The notes: generated from the sequence alone by a model not told the origin. A stretch of 64,000 bases of DNA from Nageia nagi (GCA_050084985.1 JBITNC010000001.1:74338001-74402000), one strand, 5' to 3'; numbered from the stretch's first letter, positions 24,545-37,736 are shown. Numbers and translations are program-made.

Positions 24545-25601
24545 TGTAAACACCCAAAATTTACCTTTCACTTATGATACATCAAATCAATAATGATTCT
24601 TACCATAAGGTTTAACTATCAAATACAAAATCGTGGAACAATCATTAATTAGCTCAAAATTGATATCTAATACTATTAAAAAGAAGTTTTAGAAATCATT
24701 AAAAACATATGCTTAAATCTTTTTTAATTAATTTTATTACATTATATTGTTTTACTCCTCACCCTCTTTCTAATGCTTCAAATGGTGAAGAAAATGTAGC
24801 TGTAATTTGTGAGTTATGGCCTTTTGAAAAGTGGGTATAAAAACCCTAATTCAAGCCCAATTGCTAATGATTTTATCCAATCATCAAAAATCAAGTTCAA
24901 CCATTGGTGCCTGATACCCAATTGTAAGTAACCCTAAAACACATAAACTCAAGCTAAAAATGGAAAAAATTGAAGTGTTTGGTAAATAATTCAAAGGATG
25001 ACTAATATATTATCATTCCATGCCTCCTCACTTCAGATTAGGATCATGACAAAATTGGATATGCATTTTATCTAGATTATTGCCCAAAAAATGGCAAATT
25101 TGAAAGTATCCAAGATCTATGAATAAGCCTTCAATAGTAAAGTAGAAGAATCAATATTGAATGCAACCTTATGCTATTAAACTACATTTAGATTTTTAAG
25201 TATATTGGATTTACTATTTTGTTTACATACATGTTCATTTATGCTTATTTACTTTAATTTCATAGCATGAGCAGGTATTTTTTGATGTGTTGTTTGATTA
25301 TGTATGTATAGAATTTATAGGAACAATATTTTATTTATGCAAATAAAATCCAAAGAACTAATAAAAAAGAAGCAATTAGTATTATTCTTTTTCTTTTGTA
25401 TGTTTCATAAAACATTACTTAGAGCTTGCAAACATTGGCAAAGAAGGCCTCCAAGAGGCCCATATCATCTATTGTACAAAATCCCTCCATGTGAGGCAAA
25501 ATTGTAATCAAAATTGAGCTTTACTCATCAATAATAGAGAATGGTGTTGATTGTGATATCTCTCATCTTATATACATTTAGGATTATTTTTTAGGTAAAC
25601 A
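24545..25601 (+). repeat. Element D 5' LTR
   Basis: Starts TGTAAACACCC and ends taggtaaaca, 1057 bp. The ORF at 25304-25507 lies in it and is not a gene. The part 'gcttgcaaacattggcaaagaaggcctcc' resembles the C LTR at 12487-12530, showing common origin. Confidence 0.93.
24836..24843 (+). promoter_or_regulatory. TATA box of element D 5' LTR
   Basis: TATAAAAA in 'gggtataaaaaccc' is conserved in the 3' LTR at 36969-36976, about 290 bp into each LTR. Confidence 0.55.
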
Positions 25602-25625
25602 TTTTGGCACTAGAATGATGATCCT
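25602..25625 (+). other. Primer-binding site of element D
   Basis: ttttggcactagaatgatga directly follows the LTR and contains TGG three bases in. It aligns with the corresponding site of C. The tRNA is not identified. Confidence 0.55.
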
Positions 25626-27430
25626 CACATGCAGGCTGCATAAAAAATGATGTACAGGAGGTGTTTCCTATTTTTTATGGTTAATTTTTGTTTAATTTAT
25701 TTTTTGGTAATGTTATTAAATTTGTGCTATTTTCTATTTCATGTCTTCTATTTTATATCTATGTGATCACTAATGACTAATACTGGAACACTAGCGATTG
25801 TACTAAAACAATGGTGACTATACTGGAACACTAGTGATTCTAAGTAAAAGTCTAAAAATGATAGCAACTAAAGATAGAGCTATACATTTCAACTTTTGTC
25901 AATACTAAAAGTGTAATTTAGGTACTAAAAATAAAAAAAATAGAAATGAACCCCTTTTCTATGATTTTTTTTACTTAGATTGCATGTAGAAAGGGTATAT
26001 GTATGTTTATAGAATATGTATTAAATTTGCTTTATTTAAATAAATTACACAAATGTTATCTATATTTGTTGGTTTTGAGAATGATAAACAAAATCACCTA
26101 ATACTTCCTATTACACCCATCTATGCTCTCCCTTTACACCTAAAGGCTATCTTAGGTGATCAGAATGGGTGCAATAGGAAAGGAGTAAATGAACCCTTTT
26201 TTTCTTTTTTCTCACTAAAATTGGTAATGAAATTTCAATAAAATACTTCTACAGTCAAAAGGAGGAATTAACTATAATTAAAAAATGGAATGAATATAAG
26301 GTTTATTTACTAAGGTTAAGGTAGATTCAAACACATTAAATTAGTTAATTTAGTAAGTGGGTATTTCTTTTTCACATTAATACTGTTCAATGGTCTACCT
26401 CATCATTTTGAAAGGAGGTTGAAAGATGGTAATTTTTAAAGGAGTTAAAGAACTTTATCTAAGGAAATTCACTTCACATTTTAACTCTTCCTATTTGCCT
26501 TACCACTTTGAAAGAAGGTCAAAGGATTATGAGTCAAAGAGGAGTTAAGGAACCTCACCTAAGGTAATTTACATTCACTTAAATGGCTTCTTACATATCT
26601 CATTTTACCTATCTGAAGGTATATGTGATTAATGAGAAGCGGTAAATAAACTTCACCTAATTACTTCTACACTCAAAAGGAGTAAATGAATCTTACTAAG
26701 TAATCACACTAAAAGTGGTGATGAATCATGTGTGTTAGATTAATACTCATTAATTAAAATACTACTTTTTCATTTTAACTAAAACATAAATCAAAGGACA
26801 TGTATGTTGGTTTGGGTTGTGGTTATCATGAGTTATTTTATTTTTAATGTATATGCATAATACCTTTTAAAAATAAATATCAATGAGTTGTAGGTGATGA
26901 CCAACCATTGATTCTATATCTCTTGTGTACCCATTGACCACACCATAAGCTGTAGAGCCAAACCTGAAGATGAATACTGGGTTCTAAGATAAAATTCATC
27001 ACTTTCTATTGAGTTACTATAAATAAGGAGGCTATTCTTGGATTCTACTATTAATATAGTCTTCAACAACACTCCTTGATCCCCATTGCATTAAGGGGAT
27101 CACCTTAAGTACCAAGCTAATACTTCATCATAGTTTACCTATAGAAATCTAGCTTGCCCTTATTTAAACACCTAACTAGAAAAATTAATCTAGGAAAATT
27201 AACAAGAATAAAATGAACAATTAACATTTCCCATTAAGAAAGATTAATTCAATTTATCAACAAAATTAGATAAGATAATCACATCAAAAAGGTGAGCTTG
27301 ATTATCTTAGATAAGATTAATTCAATTTGTGCATATAATTATTTTCTCAAAAATATAAAAATGATAAAAATATTATGATTTTTCAATGTTTATCTTTTTA
27401 CCTTATTGCATTCCAAAATTATCTTTCTTT
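25626..27430 (+). other. Long untranslated leader of element D
   Basis: Collinear with the leader of C. It has four spaced copies of a 'cactagcgatt'-like motif at about 25767-25845, the crossing inverted repeats at 26095-26178 and the 101-bp tandem pair at about 26370-26570. The ORF 26053-26241 crosses the inverted repeats and is not conserved in C. Confidence 0.75.
26095..26178 (+). promoter_or_regulatory. Conserved inverted-repeat block in the leader of D
   Basis: Arms cacctaa (26095-26101), cctattacaccca (26107-26119), ttaggtg (26152-26158) and tgggtgcaatagg (26166-26178). Arms 1 and 3 are perfect complements; arms 2 and 4 match at 12 of 13. An additional cacctaa at 26137 could form a local hairpin with arm 3 instead, so the fold could switch. 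Confidence 0.55.
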
Positions 27431-27439
27431 TCCTATCAA

Positions 27440-30172
27440 AGTGAAATTAAAAAAATAAGAAATACAAGGGGAGCTTGACATAAATGTTGAAGAACACTCA
27501 TCGCATCTCGTAATACCAACCTTAGATAATTATCCTACTTCTCCTTCTGACATTGTAAAGGATGATCATAACATTAAAAGTAAGAAAATAAATATTTAAA
27601 TTAATAAGATTAAAGCATACTTAGTTGAGTTAGAATATCTTCCTCTTCATCTTATTCAACTTTTAGAAAACTTTATTGGATCCTATGAATAGTTGGAGTG
27701 TAATGCAACAAATTCCTCATGGGATGAATATGACATTAAAGATAAAATGTTTAATATAAATACTAAGAGTTCATTGACACACATTAATTAATTAAAATCT
27801 TCTTGTTCCTCCCCTTTTGAGACTATCAAGCCTTTAACTAAGTCTCATGACTTTAGATCATGAAGGGATGAACTTGATATTAGCATTAAATATTTTGATA
27901 TAAAATCATTTACTAGATCATATGAATTCCCAAAGCTTGATGCTATGAATTTTTCATCCCCACTTTGGGATGAATATGATACTAAAAAATTAGGAGCCTA
28001 GAATGAATTCTAAGGATCCTTTGGAGCACCTTATAGAATTACAATCTTATCCCTATGTTTCTCTTGAAATCATAGGACATCTTATTGAGTCTCATGATCC
28101 TCTTGAGTTTAGTATTATAAATTCATTAACCTCATCATGGAAATACATTGAGGATTTTGATATAGAAATTGAATGATTCTTGGCTTTTATTATAGAACCT
28201 AAGGAATCTCAATTATAAAGAAATGAAAAACATGAAAATGAAGCTTCTAGGTTTAATACACACAAGTGTAGAAATAAAACTCCACATAGGGAAGGAGGAT
28301 ATCCTAGTTATGTCAATGATAATGATTTTGAAAAAGTTGGATGTCATCTAACTTAGTTAAATATACCTTCAAAATACCAATCTAATTTGCCTCAAAATTA
28401 GGAATATGATAGACAGGATGGTCTTGTAATACATAAGCCACCCATACCTCTTTTTGGATCTCAAAGAATAGGAGATGTTTCTCAAAAGGTATCCTAAGAA
28501 CCTAATGGTGTAACATAATTTTTGTTGAATGAGGAAACAGTTGTTTCATTAATGACAAAGCATGATTGTTTGCCATCAATAATAATTCTTTTTTAGGAAC
28601 ATCAACTTAGTATGAAGGGCAAGGAAATATTCATTATGGAACCTAAAAAGGTTTAAAAAAATCAATTTGAAATCCTAGATATACCCTCTTATGATGATAT
28701 ATGAATAGAACAACAAACACCATATTTTTATGATCAATGTAAGAAATACTTTAACAAATTGGTTGATGAAGTGAAACTAAAAGAAAGAAAACAATAGATG
28801 TATGCATTATATAATCAATACGAAAAACCAACTAAGTTTACTAATAAAATAAGACAAGAGGAGATGGAATAAAAAAATGTGAAAGAAGCTAAGAAAAAAT
28901 AGTAGAATCAATATTGGTTGCAATCATCATCATCTCTTAATCATAGATCTTATAGATATCAAGATACTTACCTTATTCAACAAAAGGAAGCATCTCTTAA
29001 AGATTTATATTATCAATATAAAAGATCCTTATCACTTTCTTTATCACTTTATGAAGAAGTATATTATGATTTACAATCATCACCCACAAAAGGGTATAGA
29101 CCTTTGCAAGGATATGAATAAGAAGCAAATCCAAGAAATGAATAATATCCTTTGTATTTACAAAATCAACTAAAAAAGAAGGCAAAAAAAAGAAGATGAT
29201 AACTTTCATTATAGGTTAAAGGAAGTAGAAATAGAGTTATGTATGCAAGATAAAAAAATATATATATCTTATGAAACAATTTGCAATGAATCAATTCATC
29301 TTGATGTTCCTAAGAAATAAATTCCTTTCAAAGTTTAAATTCAAAATATGAAACCATTTAAACAAAAGGAATATCCTAAGGTATACTTAAGATGATTTAA
29401 ATACTCAAGTTATTTGATTACCAATGATGATGCATTATATGATGTATCTTTCCCATGACACTTGCTAACCAAGCAATAGATTGGTACAATAATTTACCAC
29501 AACATAGTATTTATTCATTTTTTCAATTGTAAAATATGTTCTTAGAATATTTTAGAATTAATATCAAGGAAAAATCTTCTATCATGGATCTTACAAAACT
29601 ACAACAATTCTATGATGAATAAATCATAGACTTTATTTCATGATGGAGGTTCATAATAGCTAACATTTCTTATACTTTACCTCAAGAAGAGTTGGTTAAA
29701 TTATTCAATTAAAGTTTTTTAAGGCATATTACTAGTATATTACAAATTCAACAACATAGGACCTTCAAAGAAGCTATTACCTAAGCAGTTATAATCAAGA
29801 AGGTAAAAATTAAGATGATGAAACAAAGATTAAAAGAAATGAAAATAATCAAGAAAGGGATCAAAGACTAAAACAAACATTTACACCTTTACGAGAATCT
29901 CTTTCTAATATTTTGAAAAAATTGTGTGATCATCAAATTATTAACTTGCTTACTATAAAACCAGAAAATCCTAAAGCAAAACAAAGTGAATGGTATAACA
30001 AAAAAGAGTTTTGTAATTACCATCATCAAAAGGGTCATGATACAAATAATTATATAATGTTAAAAGATAAAATCAAAGATTTCATGAAAAATGGTAAGTT
30101 GGAAGTGGATAATCTTATTTCTATTCTAAATCAAAATTTCAAAATTTGTTGGAATTCACTTTCTCCATATTA
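27440..30172 (+). pseudogene. Gag of element D
   Basis: The N-terminal extension (27440-29280) has repeated motifs such as 'NSSWDEYDIK' and 'SPLWDEYDTK'. It also has a Gln/Tyr-rich part that includes ORF 28918-29121. The capsid core is at about 29300-29790, again with many stops. ORF 29913-30173 holds the Tat-type knuckle 'CNYHHQKGHDTNNY' at about 30010-30050, its last Cys changed to Tyr. The minus ORF 28997-29209 is a shadow. Confidence 0.75.
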
Positions 30173-30279
30173 AGTAAATGTTATAAACATTGTACCTAGT
30201 TACAATCAAAGGATACATACTTGGAATCAAAATGAGTAACAACAATAACACTTAAAAATCTCATCTATAAAAATTTCCT

Positions 30280-30880
30280 TATTTGAGATGTTACAACAAT
30301 CTAAAACTTATAAGGATGCTATGAATAAAATACATAAAGAACTTGAAACAGATGTAAGTGATCCTAAAAGTTTTATTTCATTCATTGAAAATATTAAAAT
30401 AGATCAAAAACCTATAATCTCATTTTATGATTATGAGATAAAACTAAATAATAGACCTCAAGGATTAGATCCTCCCCTACATATCATCGATAAAATAAAT
30501 AGTAAAGTTTTTAAGATAATATTAATAGATGAAGGATTAGATATCAATATCATATATATATATATACATATCAAAAGTTGAATATTCTCTTATCTTATAT
30601 TTCTTCACCATGTTCACAAATAAAGGCATTCAACAATGACTTATGTTCAACAATAAGATTAATAGTATTACCCATCACTATTGGGTCCAAGATAATACAA
30701 ACATCATGACATGTTATTGAAGGAAATATCAAAATAGTATAATATTATTTTAGGAAGACCATGGATTTGAGAAATGGAATGTGTCACATCTACATTACAT
30801 GGTTGTCTAAAATACATTTATAAGGGGATAGTCCATTGTGTTCTAAGAGATGAAAAACTATACTCACATTACAACATTAC
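30280..30880 (+). pseudogene. Aspartic protease region of element D
   Basis: ORF 30288-30581 aligns with the C protease: 'FISFIENIKIDQKPIISFYD' against C 'FVSFVGSIKISQKPIITFYD', and 'FKIILIDEGLDINIIY' at the catalytic place (D-E-G). A short ATATAT run replaces the following residues. The downstream GRPW-like motif is at about 30750 ('GRPWI' reading as 'GRPWI*'). Confidence 0.82.
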
Positions 30881-31450
30881 ATAATGATTGAAGATAGAGT
30901 TCACCATAGAAAATTCAAAAAAAAAAAAACATTCATATCAATTAAAGGACTATTTAAAACCATGCTAATTTCATATTCTATTTTTATAGAACTTATCTCC
31001 TCAGATAAGATATGTTTGAGTTATGAAAGTCTTGTTCAAAAGAGGCATCATTGTAAAGATAAGAGATGTGAAGTAAAACCCAAAGAAGATTATGTAGATG
31101 AGATCCAACTATTAGAATAATTTGAAATGATGTTCAATAATATGATGAAAGAAAAATCAAGTCCTAAGTGGATCAAAATGATCTATCTTTATAAAAAAAT
31201 ATGAACCAACATATTTTTTGCCTAGGCCTCCATGGGTCTGTCAATGCTTATCTCCAACATTAGGCTTTAATGTTTAACACTTAAGATATTTAATTTCACA
31301 TCCTATGAATCCTTGGAAAATATAAACATCCATTCTTTAAAAAAGGAAAAAATAATGAGAGCATAAATTTTACTCCATTGTTAAATCTAGAATCACAAAT
31401 TATTCAACACCTATAATATTATAAACAATGGGTTATATTAACTAAGATAA
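30881..31450 (+). pseudogene. Post-protease remnant of element D
   Basis: ORF 30884-31120 (78 aa, Lys-rich) and a Pro-rich stretch near 31210 ('PRPPWVCQCLSPTLGF') remain. No RT motif (no Y-x-D-D box) occurs anywhere between here and the 3' LTR. Origin unclear. Confidence 0.4.
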
Positions 31451-31640
31451 AGAAATTTCATGACAAGTGAAGTAATTACATTAAGCATGAATATTTTGTT
31501 TTCCATCACCAATTGGGTTATGATACTAATCAATGTCACCAATTGAATCATGCATTTCAAGATGTAATACATGATGGATGATTTGAGGTGGATATACCTT
31601 TAATGATAGATCATGATTTACTTCATCTATTATGAATGCA
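31450..31640 (+). pseudogene. Second gag zinc-knuckle fragment in element D
   Basis: The plus frame reads 'FHHQLGYDTNQCHQLNHAFQ' from about 31498. It resembles the knuckle of C (16868) and D itself (30010), including the following 'D..DG..EVD'. It lies 1.5 kb after the first knuckle. The called minus ORF 31526-31747 is its shadow. Confidence 0.65.
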
Positions 31641-32052
31641 TTCATTAAGCATATTAATATATTATACATATTCAAATAATGATAAACCATGTTGGTCATA
31701 TTGGGACAATCATATTTCATCATATTTTTGGCTTCCTTGTATTTCACATCCTTCTCCTAGTTAACTATAATTGTTTATCATAAAAAATGAAAAACCCTAA
31801 AAATTATAAGATCTAAAAAATAGAAAATTGAAAAAAAGTATAAAAGAATAAATTTATATGTATATATACATACTTCTAAATTATATTTTTGAAGCATCTT
31901 GGCTATTTAATGTACTCTCCTATGTATCCATACCATATCACTATGTTCATTTTGTTTTGTCCATTACTTCTATGTCACAAAACTATTAAGTGTCAAACAA
32001 GATGATTCTAGTAACTTACCAAGTTGTGTGTACGAATCATACATCCATCCAC

Positions 32053-32125
<73 letters not shown>

Positions 32126-33190
32126 ATAAAGAATTATTTTATCAATATAATATTCATATTTGATTTTAACAAAATATCTTCTGCAAAGTTTTTGAAATTT
32201 AAGATGATAAAAAAACATAACTATTATACATATTTAGGATATTATGAACTTAGACACATTTTCATATTTTAAAAACTTAAAATAATCAAAATATAGATGT
32301 TCCTTGAGCATAATTTTGAGTATTTATTCTCCTATTATTTTGCTTCATCCCAAACCCAAGAGCTAGGATAGAGGAAAAGAGAATAGGAAAAAAGTAAATA
32401 GAAAAAATGAAAATGTGTACATAGATATAAAAAATATTAAAAAGAGATTAAAAAAATTATTATAAATATAAATGTGGAATTATTGAGTTATTTTAGTATC
32501 CTATATTGGGGCTATGGATGCTTAATTAGCAATAGAGCAAGACTATAATGCGATTTAGGGGTTAATCTACACCCAAGCTATGGATGCCTTTCTAGTAGTG
32601 AGGTATACTTTACAAAGTGATTACATGTCCAATCCCTATGATGTACCACTATATGTTCATATGGATGAATTAACTTAGATATTTTATGCTTTTGAAAATT
32701 AATTTTATGAGCATCAAGAGGAATAAACATCATTACACACATGCAAGTTCATAGTAAACTTATGTGTATTATAACCTAATTTTATATTACCCCTAGTAGA
32801 TGAAACTAAAACAAAAGATTATTTGATGAAGTTAATATTGAATGTCTTATTTATTAGACTTCTCTATTATATTATCCATCCATTCCACTAAAAATATATA
32901 CATTATTATTATAATCTTGGTGAGTTACTAGCATGCTATTTTTGATATTTAGATAGTTATGTCATTCATTTACTTATCCATATTTCATGATTACAAATTC
33001 ACAACTTCATACATTCACATATCCATATATTCCCTACATCCAACTTTTATGGGTTGTTAAATTTGAGGTGTTTCCATATCCTTTGGGGGAAAGAGCACGT
33101 ACTTAATGTCCACATCAATATGGGAGTCAATATTATTATTACTAAAACCTATTGCTTCTAACCTTATCTACAAGTTTAAGTAAGAAATTA
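31641..33190 (+). other. 3' noncoding region of element D, part 1
   Basis: No coding frame. About 31880-32860 corresponds to C 38290-38560: shared words include 'cttggctat', 'ctatggatgc', 'acacacatg' and 'tatattaccccta' beside 'tatatcatcctta'. A (TA)n microsatellite sits at 32056-32123 and makes two false ORFs (31970-32218 minus, 32024-32272 plus). Confidence 0.65.
32056..32123. repeat. (TA)n microsatellite
   Basis: About 34 uninterrupted TA dinucleotides. A second, shorter run is at 35661-35694. Confidence 0.97.
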
Positions 33191-33219
33191 CTCCTAGTAT
33201 ATTGATAGAAGTCAACCCT

Positions 33220-33570
33220 AAAACATTGTTAAATTTCATAGCTTCCATTATTCTTAAGATTGAGAATATGAAATTATTCTTCCCATGGGATTGGAATTCG
33301 ATGTTCTCTCCTTACCACATTCCATATACATCCCTTAAATATTGTTAAATTTTAGAGCTTCCATTATTCTTGGGATTGAGAATAAAAAATTATTCTTCCC
33401 ATGGGATTAGAAGTCGATGTTCTCTCCTTACCACATTTCATTCACATCCCTAGAACATTGTTAAATTTTATAGCTTCCATTATTCTTTGGGATCAAGAGC
33501 AATCAATTGCTTTTCCTTTTGATTTGAAAGTCAATGTTCTTTTTTCCATTACAATCATTATTATAAACTC
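33220..33570. repeat. Three tandem units of about 117 bp in element D
   Basis: Units start near 33220, 33338 and 33453 with 'aacattgttaaattt' and share 'agcttccattattctt' and 'ttattcttcccatgggatt'. The third is more diverged and is read in ORF 33401-33628. The array sits where C has the PMD gene segment. Confidence 0.8.
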
Positions 33571-35659
33571 ACAAATTAATGTGTTATACCATATCCCATA
33601 CCCCTTATACATAGAATACTTTAAATAGCCAAGTTTGGTAAGTGATGCAATCTAATAATGCAATTTTATTTTTATTTTATATCATAAGAATTAAAAAAAT
33701 GAAATACTATAAAATTTAATATTCTTATCCAATAAAAAACAAATAATAATCTCATCATGAATCCTTGATGGGGGACAATCAACATCCTTTCCTTCATCAT
33801 GACTCCTTGATGAGGCATCATTAACATTAAATATTCAAAATCTAAAATCCTTAAAATACATTTGAAAAAAAACATAATCAAAATAATTTTTCAATTTTGA
33901 GAGATGCCATAACACTACTATGTGGCATGTCAAAGTAAGCCCACTAAATAGCAAAAATGGTTCTAAGTGTCTTAAAGATATACAATCATATATCTTACAC
34001 CTAGTTAAAATTCAAACATTTAATATCATGAATAATATTAATTAATTATAAGTGTCATTACTTATAATTATTATATTTTTCCACTATCCTCATTATTATG
34101 TTTTAAATATTATTTTTTGTTACCTCCACCATCTAGAGAGATGTCACACCATCACTATATGGCACATTGATGTAAGCCCATAATCAACTAGTAATCATGG
34201 TTTTAAGTCTCTTAAGAATGAGTAAAAAAGATAACAATATTATTTTTTATCATCTATCATTGTGTCAAAATTTTTCATCATCTTTGTAATAAAATTAATT
34301 TCTCCTCATCATATCAATGATTGAGGAGGAATATTGTTACTTAGGCTTTGTGCAACTTAATAATTTCTAATCTTGAATAGACATTCTTTTAATGATCTTT
34401 GCAAAAGACTAATTAATAATCAAAAATAAAAAATTGAATCCTTATTCATCTTAAGGGGATCCATAATGCTAAGACCAAACTCATGGTTGAAGTAAGACCA
34501 TGATCACATAGCACAAACATGATTGCAACTCTTTTAAGATGTACCTCAACTAAGTGCAAAACATTATCAATTGCAAAATCAAAAGTTATATATATATTCA
34601 TGAATAGGGGCAATTATGGTTATCTATAAAATAAAAAAGGAAAATAATTTTCAACATCAATAATACCATGAGAATCAGATACTTGTATACACTTAATATT
34701 CATCAAAAATACATATGATCATTAACCATTTTGATATCTAACTTGGGTTGTCTCTTTTTTACCTCAATATTTGAAGGAGAATATATACAACTTTCTTAAT
34801 ATAAAATGCCTAATTATGGAAATGCATGATTCTAATGACTTTTACAAAATATTATTACAAAACATGTTCTAATGGGATAGAGAACAGAATAATCAAAATC
34901 AGTTGTATACATAAAACAAGTTTCTTATCATGTACTAATGTCAAAATGGTATATGGAGATAAAACTAAAGTATTGTCATATACCTACCTCATAATAGCAC
35001 ATAGTACAGAGATAAACACAAGTGTAGTTTTGATGTACAATCTTATTATTTTCAAAATACATCAATTACAAATGTCTAAAGTTCATATTTGGTCATGATT
35101 GGAGCAACTACAATTTTCCATGACTCCAAAAGTAAATTTCTTATATTCACCTTTAAGCTTTGATATCACAAAGTAAATTCATCTAAGAGGTTAGCCAAAT
35201 TAAATTCGTTAGATATTAAGTAAGATGATTTACTTATTTTCTTACAAAACATCATCTTGAGATCTTGTTTGCTAGGATAATAGCAAATATTTAAACTTGA
35301 ACATATATACCTAAAAATTCTTCCTATCACCTACTTGTCTCAACATAATGGCATATGTATACATACATAAAGCACAAGTTTAGGATTTATCCTACATTAT
35401 TACTACAATAAAATATGAATTATACTTAGTTATGGTTATGATAATTAAGTTTGACAATATCCTTTGTTGAAGTTATATAATATCCTCATTATAAAATTAA
35501 AAAAGATTGCTCAAATCTTGTGAGATGCCATAACATCGCTAAGAACCTGATCAAACTATCGAATATAGGTTCCAAGTCTCTCAAGATGTACAATCATAAA
35601 AATCAAATTATAAGTTCCCATTCTAACCCATGTGTTCCTATAACATATCATAAATACCA

Positions 35660-35691
<32 letters not shown>

Positions 35692-36654
35692 TATCCCTAC
35701 CTATAACACTTTTATATGCTTTCCATGAGTTAAGAAAAATCATCAAAAATCATCAAAAAATCCAAAAATAAAAAATGTATTTGAGCTCTTCATTATAGTG
35801 CTCTCATACATATATTCTTTATTCTATTTTCCAAAATTATAAACAACTTAAAAACAAATATGGAAAAATGACAAAATGAGTTCCTAAAACTCTTCCTTGC
35901 ATAAACTCAACTTAATATCATGATAAAAATTTAAAACACTTAAAATGCTCATTCTTAAACATCCAAATGAAATACTTGTGCTTAGGGTCCATTATGAGAT
36001 AACATCAAAAAAATTATCTTTCGTATCTCATGTAAAAAAATAAAAAATAAAAAGTAATAATAATAAATATATTTATAAAACTCTAAAAATTGAAAAATAT
36101 GTCAAAAAAATGGAAACAAGTTTTTCTCTTATTGACTTGGTCTAAGTCAAAGGCTTTGAAAAGATCCAAAACTCTTGAGTAAATCTAAATTTGAAAAATG
36201 ATCCTTCTTTTAACATAAAAAAGAATGAGTTTGGATATGATTAAAATTGTTAAATGAATTTTTATGCAAGATAATCAAGTAATGTACATGATGGGATAAA
36301 AGTAGAATGATCAAAGCTTTGTATTCATAAGGGAGATTCTTTATCACATGCTAGCTATGGCATACACCTGATGGCTAAGACTCCATCCATATCCAACCAA
36401 CACAACACTGGTATAGTGGTAACTGCCTAAGTTACACCTTGCACTATAACCCTTATTGCTTTCAAAATGTATCAAACATTAAAGAAAAAAATATATATTT
36501 AGTCATAATGCAATCACTCAAACTTATCTTATTCATAGAGAATAAGTTAATTCAAAATATTGACCTAAGGTCAAGAACACAAGTATAGAAATTAATTGCA
36601 CCTCCTCTCAGATAGGTAAAGTTTTTGAATTTTTCTTCTACATATAAAAATATA
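33571..36654 (+). other. 3' noncoding region of element D, part 2, with degenerate repeats
   Basis: No gene. A block like 'gagatgccataacac...ctcttaagatgtacaatcata' recurs near 33900, 34135, 34480 and 35520. The block 'catgctagctatggcatac...ttgctttcaaaatgtatcaaac' at 36350-36480 has a weaker copy at about 34930-35065 and its counterpart in C at 42165-42300. ORFs 34826-35098 and 35520-35771 lie in these repeats. Confidence 0.6.
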
Positions 36655-36659
36655 TAATT

Positions 36660-36674
36660 TAAAAAGAGGCAAAA
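36660..36674 (+). other. Polypurine tract of element D
   Basis: aaaaagaggcaaaa ends directly at the LTR start (36675). C has the same sequence before its 3' LTR. It would prime plus-strand DNA synthesis. Confidence 0.8.
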
Positions 36675-37731
36675 TGTAGACACCAAAAAATGTACATTTC
36701 AATTTTGACACATCAAAATAATTATGATTCTTACCATAAGGGTTAACTATCAAATGCAAAATCATAAAACAATCATTAATTAGATCAAAATTGATATCTA
36801 ATACTATTAAAAAGAGATTTTATAAATCATTAAAAGGATATGATTAAATCTTCTTCTTTTATTGATTTTATTACATTATATGTTGTACTCCTCACCCTCT
36901 TTCTAAAGCTTCAAATGAAGAAGAAAATGGAGCTATAGTTTGTGATTTATGGCTTTTAAAAAATTGGGTATAAAAACCCCAATTCAAGCCCAATCATTGG
37001 TGATTTTTTCCAATCATAAATAATCAATTCCAATTGTTGATGCTCAATATCTAATTATCAAACCTTGAAATATGTAAACTCCAGCTAAAAATGAAAAAAA
37101 AAAAGCATTTGAGAAATAAATCAAAGGATGATTGATATCTTATCATCCCATGCCTCCTCACTTTGGATTAGGATCATGATAGGGCTAGATATGCATTTCA
37201 TCTAGATTTTTACCCTAAAAATGGTAGCTTTGATAGTTTCCAAGATCTATAAATAAGCCTTCAATAGTGAAGTAGAAGGATCGAGATTGAATGAAACCTT
37301 ATGTTGTTGAACTACATATAGAGTTTTAAGTATATTACATTTACTATTTTGTTTACATACATGTTCATTTATGCTTATTTACTTTGATTTCATAGCATGA
37401 GAAGGTATGTTTTGATGTGTTTTTTGTTTATGTATGTGCAAGATTTATAGGAAAAATAGCTAATTTGAGCAAAGAAGAGCCAAAGAATCAACAAAAAAGA
37501 AGTAATCAACATTATTCTCTTTTCTTTGTAGGTTTCATAAAACATTACTTAGAGCTTGGAAACACTAGTAAAGAAGGCCTCTAAGAGGCTTCTATCATCT
37601 ATTAGACTAAAGCCCTCAATGCAAGGCAAAATTGTAATCAAAATTGAGGTTTACTCATCAATAATAGAGAATAGTGTTGATTGTGATATCTCTCATCTTG
37701 TATGCATGTAGGGTTATTTTTTGTATAAACA
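36675..37731 (+). repeat. Element D 3' LTR
   Basis: 1057 bp, from TGTAGACACC to tttgtataaaca, collinear with the 5' LTR. A TATA box is at 36969-36976. Confidence 0.93.
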
Positions 37732-37736
37732 CTATG

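Larger units (their letters stand above)
24545..37731 (+). mobile_element. Element D: non-autonomous relative of C nested in C
   Basis: 13.2 kb with two LTRs of exactly 1057 bp. Leader, gag, protease and the stretch before the 3' LTR resemble C. RT, both RNases H, integrase, the post-integrase ORF and the PMD gene are all absent; instead about 5.5 kb of noncoding, partly repetitive DNA follows the protease. By eye about 25 differences in the first 180 LTR bases. It would have needed enzymes from a C-like partner. Confidence 0.88.

Noticed and set aside
31970-32272. ORFs on both strands with long YIYIYI runs
   Set aside because: They are translations of the (TA)n microsatellite at 32056-32123.
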